Shown here piece after piece: positions 6,997-10,536 of a stretch of 10,536 bases of DNA. The first letter of the stretch is position 1. Each line of letters starts with the position of its first letter. The notes under the pieces were generated by a model, which worked only from the letters and a program-made list of their open reading frames with translations, did no database searches and was not told where the DNA came from. Source of the DNA: Acidobacteriota bacterium. GTDB taxonomy: Bacteria; Acidobacteriota; Vicinamibacteria; Vicinamibacterales; UBA2999. The DNA is taken from positions 1 through 10,536 of the forward strand of contig CANIAI010000042.1 in assembly GCA_947465275.1 (NCBI GenBank), written 5' to 3'. Position numbers and translations under genes: made by a program.

Positions 6997-7135
6997 GCCG
7001 GATGGCCGCCGCCTGTGCCAGGCTGACGCAGAGCGACTCAGAACTCAGGGAGCAGGAACACGAGCGCAGTCTTCGAAGCGAGTGTTCCCAGCCGCAGCAC
7101 CGAAGGCGGAGAGCCGCTGCGCCGGTGCACGGCGC
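6997..7135 (+). repeat. Dispersed intergenic element, copy C (internally deleted)
   Basis: The left end (GCCGGATGGCCGCCGCCTG, then TGCCAGGC) and the stretch to CGAGCGCAGT (7061-7070) match copies A and B. The sequence then jumps to AGTGTTCCCAGCCGCAGCAC (7081-7100), the right-end module. Left end to hairpin unit is 94 bp here against 214 bp in A and B, so about 120 bp is missing. The remaining stem is GGAACAC (7055-7061) with GTGTTCC (7082-7088), and the right end has GCACCG (7097-7102) with CGGTGC (7123-7128). It lies 15 bp before the stop of the 139-residue gene, orientation opposed to that gene and to the nuclease. Confidence 0.75.
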
Positions 7136-7149
7136 GACTCCCCTCGAGC

Positions 7150-7569
7150 TCAGCCGATGAACAGCGCGTCTTCTTCGTCGCTCGTCGTCGTCTCGCGCGC
7201 GTCACTCGTCCGCCGCATGTCGCGGAAGGCCGAGACGACCGCCTTGAGGCCGCCGATGACGTTGAAGCCGTCGCGGGCCGACTCGACCAGCGCCGGGATC
7301 GCGCGGACCGTGCTCTCGACGTGTCGCGAGACATCGCTCATCACGCGGTCGATCTTCTCGACCTGGGCCGCCGCGAGCGCGCTCGCATGCGCGGCGTCGG
7401 CCGTGATCTTCTGCAGGTTCACGAAGATCGGCCGGACGTCGGCATCGAAGCGCGACACGAGGTCGTCGATGCGGCGGGCGGCGCGGGCGGCCATGATGGC
7501 CGCGGCGACCTGGATGGTCGCCATCACGATGACCCCGATAGCGATGACTGCGAGGAGCACGTTGCTCAT
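7150..7569 (-). CDS. Small membrane-anchored protein of the mla gene string, DUF948-like
   Basis: The product has 139 residues. Residues 4-28 form one transmembrane helix (LLAVIAIGVIVMATIQVAAA). Residues 30-110 are predicted helical and charged, consistent with a coiled coil, with no enzyme motif. The acidic C-terminus ends EEDALFIG. The overall layout (N-terminal helix, then a long helical region) resembles DUF948 proteins, but I cannot confirm membership. The ATG at 7569 lies 19 bp past the mlaD stop, with no good Shine-Dalgarno site, so translation may be coupled to mlaD. Its position as last gene of the transporter string suggests an accessory role for the Mla-type complex or its membrane scaffold; this is an inference. 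Element copy C follows the stop after 15 bp and its hairpins could shape the 3' end. Confidence 0.82.
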   Translation of the reverse strand: MSNVLLAVIAIGVIVMATIQVAAAIMAARAARRIDDLVSRFDADVRPIFVNLQKITADAAHASALAAAQVEKIDRVMSDVSRHVESTVRAIPALVESARDGFNVIGGLKAVVSAFRDMRRTSDARETTTSDEEDALFIG

Positions 7570-7588
7570 ATCAAACGAGGCTCATGGC

Positions 7589-8629
7589 TCAGAAGAGGCT
7601 GACGCGGATATTCAGGTACTTCTTCGGATCGTTGCGGATGTCCTTCACGAGGTTGTGCATCTCGCCGATCGTGGCGTTCATGTTCTCATACAACTGCTTG
7701 TCACGCAGCAGCTGGCCGGCGGTGCCCTCGCCGGCGTTCAGCGCACCGACAAGTTTGTCGAGCCGCTCGGTCGTGGAGTTCAGGCGGGTGAAGAGTTCGT
7801 CGTTGGTCGCGAGCTTGCCCAGCGTGCCTTCGCCCCGTGAAATCTTGCCGGTAATCGCGTCGAGGTTGCTCGTCGTCGCGGTGAGCGACTTCGAGAGCGT
7901 GTCGTCCTTCAGCAGCTTGCCGAGGCTCCCCTCGCCCGACCGGATGCCGGCGGTGACCGCCTCGAGGTTCTTCAGCGACGATTCGAGCGCCTTCGCGGCC
8001 TCGTCGTTGTTCGCCAGGCGCCCGAGCGTCCCCTTGCCCTGATTCACCTTGTTCGCCATGTCTTCGGCGGCGCCGATCAGGCGATTCAGTTCGGCGTACA
8101 GGGCGTCGTCGGTGAAGAGCTTGCCGATGGTCCCCCTGCCGCCCCGGATGTCTTCGACCAGCTTGGTTGCCTGGTCGAGGGTCACGGTCGCCTGGGTGGC
8201 CACCGCGGCAATCGAGCCGGCCGCGGCCCCCTGCTGCACGTACCCCCATTCGGGGATGGGCGTGCCGCCGGTCGCCGCGGTGATGTCGACCGCAGGCTCG
8301 CCGAGCAGCGAGATCGAGCCGAGGATGGCGCGGGAGCGTTCGGTGATGAGCGGCTGCCGGTCGCGGGCGATTTCCAGCACCACCTCGACCCGGTCACCGG
8401 CGAAGTCGACCGCCGTGACGGTGCCGACCTCCACACCGGCCACGCGCACCGGCGCCCCGGGCTTGAGCCCGGCCACGTCGGTGAAGACGGTCTTCAGCGA
8501 GTAGCGCTGCCAGAAGAACCCGCCTTCGCCGCTCAGCATGAAGATGAGCGCGGCGGCAATCACCACCGCCATGATGGCGAGCGCGCCGATCTTCAGTTCC
8601 GACCAGGCCAGGGAACGCGTACGCGGCAT
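7589..8629 (-). CDS. mlaD: MCE/MlaD family substrate-binding protein with five 34-residue C-terminal repeats
   Basis: This is the lipid-binding periplasmic part of an Mla-type ABC transporter, held by an N-terminal anchor. It has 346 residues, nearly twice E. coli MlaD. Residues 13-33 form a transmembrane helix. The MCE domain follows at about 44-118 (YSLKTVFTDVAGLKPGAPVR, then VAGVEVGTV and GSISLLGEPAVDI). Residues 140-163 begin a long helical region. Five repeats of exactly 34 residues start at Gly164, 198, 232, 266 and 300, each GxG(T/S)xGxL followed by xxDxxL or a close variant. MCE hexamers with long helical tails can form a periplasmic tube, so the repeats probably set its length; this is inferred. 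AAAGGA (8635-8640) lies 5 bp before the ATG. The gene begins 15 bp past the mlaF stop. Confidence 0.92.
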   Translation of the reverse strand: MPRTRSLAWSELKIGALAIMAVVIAAALIFMLSGEGGFFWQRYSLKTVFTDVAGLKPGAPVRVAGVEVGTVTAVDFAGDRVEVVLEIARDRQPLITERSRAILGSISLLGEPAVDITAATGGTPIPEWGYVQQGAAAGSIAAVATQATVTLDQATKLVEDIRGGRGTIGKLFTDDALYAELNRLIGAAEDMANKVNQGKGTLGRLANNDEAAKALESSLKNLEAVTAGIRSGEGSLGKLLKDDTLSKSLTATTSNLDAITGKISRGEGTLGKLATNDELFTRLNSTTERLDKLVGALNAGEGTAGQLLRDKQLYENMNATIGEMHNLVKDIRNDPKKYLNIRVSLF

Positions 8630-8644
8630 AACAGTCCTTTACCT

Positions 8645-9499
8645 CTACGACAGAAACTCGCGCAGATACTGATCCGACGCCGCCCGCAGTTCGGCGGCGT
8701 TGCCCTCGAAGGTGATGACCCCCTCCTTGAGCATGATGAATTCCGCTTCGTCGGCCTTGGCCGCGTCGGCCGGCCGCACGTGCAACCCGTCGTGCTCCTG
8801 CACCGCCTCGTGGGTCGCCACGAAGAACGCGTCGCGCAACTGGTGCGTCACGATGATCGAGCTGACCCCCTCGATGTCACGCAGCTTGACCATCTCTTCG
8901 TTCACGGTGGTCGCCGTGATCGGGTCGAGACCGGTGGTCGCTTCGTCGTACAGCAGGATGCCCGGCTTGAACGCCATCGCCCGCGCGATCGCCACGCGCC
9001 GGCGCTGCCCGCCCGAGAGCTCCGACGGCATGCGGTCGACGAACCCGCCCAGCCCGATGAACCCGACCACCTCTTCCACCCGTCGGCGCACCTCGTCGGG
9101 CGTCATCACCGACTCTTCCGAGAGCTTGTAGCCGACGTTCTCGGCCACGGTGAGCGAGTCGAAGAGCGCGCCTTCCTGGAACACCATCCCGAGGTCACCC
9201 CGCACCCGCATGAGCTGCCGCTCGGGCATCGTATCGGTGCGCTCGCCGTTGATCCAGATTTCGCCGGCGTCGGGCCGCAGCAGGCCGAGCACCAGCTTGA
9301 GAATGGTCGACTTCCCCGAGCCGCTCGCCCCCAGGATGATCTTCGTGTGCCCGCGCTTCAGCGAGAAACTCACCCCGCGCAGGATCGGCTTCTCGTCGAA
9401 CGCCAGGTGCACGTTGTCGAACACGAGCACCGGTTCATCGGACGCCGCCACCGTGCGCCGGGTGCCGGCCGCCATCCCCGCCTCAGTCCCCTGCGCCAT
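8645..9499 (-). CDS. mlaF: ATP-binding protein of Mla-type phospholipid ABC transporter
   Basis: This is the cytoplasmic ATPase that powers the MlaE permease. It has 284 residues from ATG 9499. All ABC motifs are present: Walker A GASGSGKST (57-65), Q-loop Gln108, signature LSGGQ (161-165), Walker B ILLYDE (181-186), D-loop GLD (190-192) and switch His219. The stretch 230-255 (HEAVQEHDGLHVRPADAAKA) is a charged insert that E. coli MlaF appears to lack. The first 22 residues are a variable tail, so a start at ATG 9475 is also possible. The frame stays open to 10252 without a stop, but that upstream part is an Arg/Ala-rich shadow of mlaE. The ATG overlaps the mlaE stop by one base (TGATG), which points to translational coupling. 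Confidence 0.96.
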   Translation of the reverse strand: MAQGTEAGMAAGTRRTVAASDEPVLVFDNVHLAFDEKPILRGVSFSLKRGHTKIILGASGSGKSTILKLVLGLLRPDAGEIWINGERTDTMPERQLMRVRGDLGMVFQEGALFDSLTVAENVGYKLSEESVMTPDEVRRRVEEVVGFIGLGGFVDRMPSELSGGQRRRVAIARAMAFKPGILLYDEATTGLDPITATTVNEEMVKLRDIEGVSSIIVTHQLRDAFFVATHEAVQEHDGLHVRPADAAKADEAEFIMLKEGVITFEGNAAELRAASDQYLREFLS

Positions 9500-10281
9500 C
9501 AGTAGAGCAGCGAGATGAGCAGGCGGGTGACGAAGAAGTCGACCGCGATGACGGCGACCGAGGCGGCGACGACGGCGTTGGTCGTCGCGCGACCGACCCC
9601 CTGCGTGCCGCCCTTGGTGCGGAGGCCTACATGGCAGCCGATCGACACGATGGCGAAGCCCAGGAAGAACGGCTTGATGAGCCCCATCCAGGGGTCTTCC
9701 GGATACAGCCCTTCGGTCACCGAGGCCCAGTAGACGCCCGACGCGACGCGGAGCTGGAACACGGCGATGAGCCAGCCGCCGATGATGCCAACCGTGTCGG
9801 AGATGACGGTGAGGATCGGGGCCATCAGCACCCCGGCCAGCACACGCGGCACCACCAGCTTGCGGATCGGGTCGGTACCGAGCGCGCGCAGGGCGCTGAT
9901 CTGATCGGTCACGACCATTGAGCCGAGCTCGGCGGCAATGCCGGAGCCGACGCGTCCCGCGAGCATCAGGCCGGTGAGCACCGGGCCGAGCTCCTTGATC
10001 ATGGTGGCGCTGACGAGGCGGCCGACGAAGGGCCGGGCGCCGAACTGGTCGAGCGTCAGCCCCGACTGCAGCGCCAGCACCGCGCCGGTGAAGAACCCGG
10101 TCAGCAGGATCACCGTGAACGACCCGGCGCCGATCGCGTCGAGCTGCTCGACCACGTCGTGCCAATAGAAGGGCCGGCTGAACATCCCGCGAATCGTCGC
10201 CCCCTGGAGCTGCACGTATTCCTGCACCTCGAGCAACGCCGCCTTCGCCCACCGGCTTACCAGACTCAACACCGTGGTCAC
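9499..10281 (-). CDS. mlaE: Permease of Mla-type phospholipid ABC transporter
   Basis: This is the inner-membrane permease, 260 residues, the family's normal length. An amphipathic N-terminus is followed by hydrophobic segments near 53-72, 100-118, 146-176 and 203-217, with a last one at 236-258. Family signatures are FFTGAVLALQS (63-73), ELGPVLTGLMLAGRVGSGIA (97-116), AELGSMVVTDQISALRALGT (117-136) and the adjoining DPIRKLVVPR (137-146). The first contacts the ATPase and substrate pathway in known MlaE proteins. The GTG at 10281-10279 is read as start; it abuts the uvrB TAG directly. GGAG lies only 3 bases ahead, and a GTG three codons later has GGTGA at better spacing, so the exact start is uncertain by three residues. 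A MlaFED-type complex moves phospholipids between the membranes; direction cannot be told from sequence. Confidence 0.96.
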   Translation of the reverse strand: MTTVLSLVSRWAKAALLEVQEYVQLQGATIRGMFSRPFYWHDVVEQLDAIGAGSFTVILLTGFFTGAVLALQSGLTLDQFGARPFVGRLVSATMIKELGPVLTGLMLAGRVGSGIAAELGSMVVTDQISALRALGTDPIRKLVVPRVLAGVLMAPILTVISDTVGIIGGWLIAVFQLRVASGVYWASVTEGLYPEDPWMGLIKPFFLGFAIVSIGCHVGLRTKGGTQGVGRATTNAVVAASVAVIAVDFFVTRLLISLLY

Positions 10282-10536
10282 CTACTCCGCCGGCGCGCCG
10301 CCGAGCCCCAGCTCGCGCGTGCGCAGCGCCTTCAGCGTGTCGCGCAGCGTCGCCGCCTTCTCGAAATCGAGGTTCGCGGCCGCCGCCTTCATCTCGCGCT
10401 GGAGCCGGGCGATCGCCGCCTCGAGCTCCGCTTCCGTGTGGAACTGGTCTGCCGGCGAGGGCGCCGGGATGCCCGTCCCGTAGTCGCGCTCGTAGACGCT
10501 CGACATCACCTCGTCGATCGCGCGGACCACCGATTC
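10282..10536 (-). CDS. uvrB: UvrABC system protein B, C-terminal part
   Basis: The last 84 codons and a TAG stop are present; the gene continues beyond the right edge. The fragment starts ESVVRAIDEVMSSVYERDYG, the region after the last helicase block where UvrB proteins carry an (S)xxRAIDE motif. It ends with a UVR domain, about residues 35-75 of the fragment (TEAELEAAIARLQREMKAAA, then ANLDFEKAATLRDTLKALRT), which binds the matching domain of UvrC. UvrB verifies DNA damage during nucleotide excision repair and recruits UvrC. No terminator or gap separates it from mlaE, so uvrB probably shares its transcript with the lipid transporter genes. A UVR domain also occurs in UvrC and a few other proteins, but the upstream RAIDE motif and terminal placement favour UvrB. 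Confidence 0.92.
   Translation of the reverse strand, partial: ESVVRAIDEVMSSVYERDYGTGIPAPSPADQFHTEAELEAAIARLQREMKAAAANLDFEKAATLRDTLKALRTRELGLGGAPAE

Noticed and set aside
9500..10252. Upstream extension of mlaF to a 535-residue protein
   Set aside because: The added part is the mlaE gene read in another frame; the ABC domain starts after 9499 and TGATG overlap explains the junction.

Overview
This is a GC-rich, high-GC3 bacterial window. The gene content suggests an environmental Gram-negative of the Acidobacteriota type, possibly Vicinamibacteria: an MlaE/F/D lipid transporter directly behind uvrB, and a very large secreted nuclease with Ig-like repeats and a C-terminal PxKF-type segment. 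That placement is an inference from gene style; no marker here proves it.

Layout. Positions 1-101 hold the 3' end of an unrecognised gene (+). An O6-alkylguanine-DNA alkyltransferase (ogt, +) lies at 151-777. The 778-1456 gap holds a decayed 21-bp tandem array (about 818-1089) and then dispersed repeat copy A. A phosphinothricin-type GNAT acetyltransferase (-) lies at 1457-1987. The 1988-2480 gap holds repeat copy B and a strong hairpin just past the nuclease stop. A 1434-residue secreted endonuclease of the ExeM/NucH type (-) fills 2481-6785. The 6786-7149 gap holds the nuclease leader and repeat copy C. The rest is one tightly packed minus-strand gene string, read from the right edge: uvrB (3' end), mlaE, mlaF, mlaD, and a 139-residue membrane-anchored protein.

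How the genes work together. MlaE (permease), MlaF (ATPase) and MlaD (MCE substrate-binding protein) form a lipid ABC transporter of the inner membrane. Start/stop contacts (uvrB TAG next to the mlaE GTG, a TGATG overlap for mlaE/mlaF, gaps of 15 and 19 bp afterwards) argue for one transcript. Ogt and UvrB are both DNA-repair proteins but sit in separate units. The nuclease is an exported enzyme, probably for scavenging extracellular DNA or nucleotides.

The least explained part is the non-coding DNA. A roughly 230-300 bp element is present three times. Copies A and B are inverted about the GNAT gene and align without gaps over 230 bp at about 84 percent by hand count. Copy C keeps both ends but lacks about 120 bp between two short direct repeats. 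Several stems persist in all copies despite base changes, and the right end is a tandem hairpin unit. I cannot assign it to a named repeat or RNA family.
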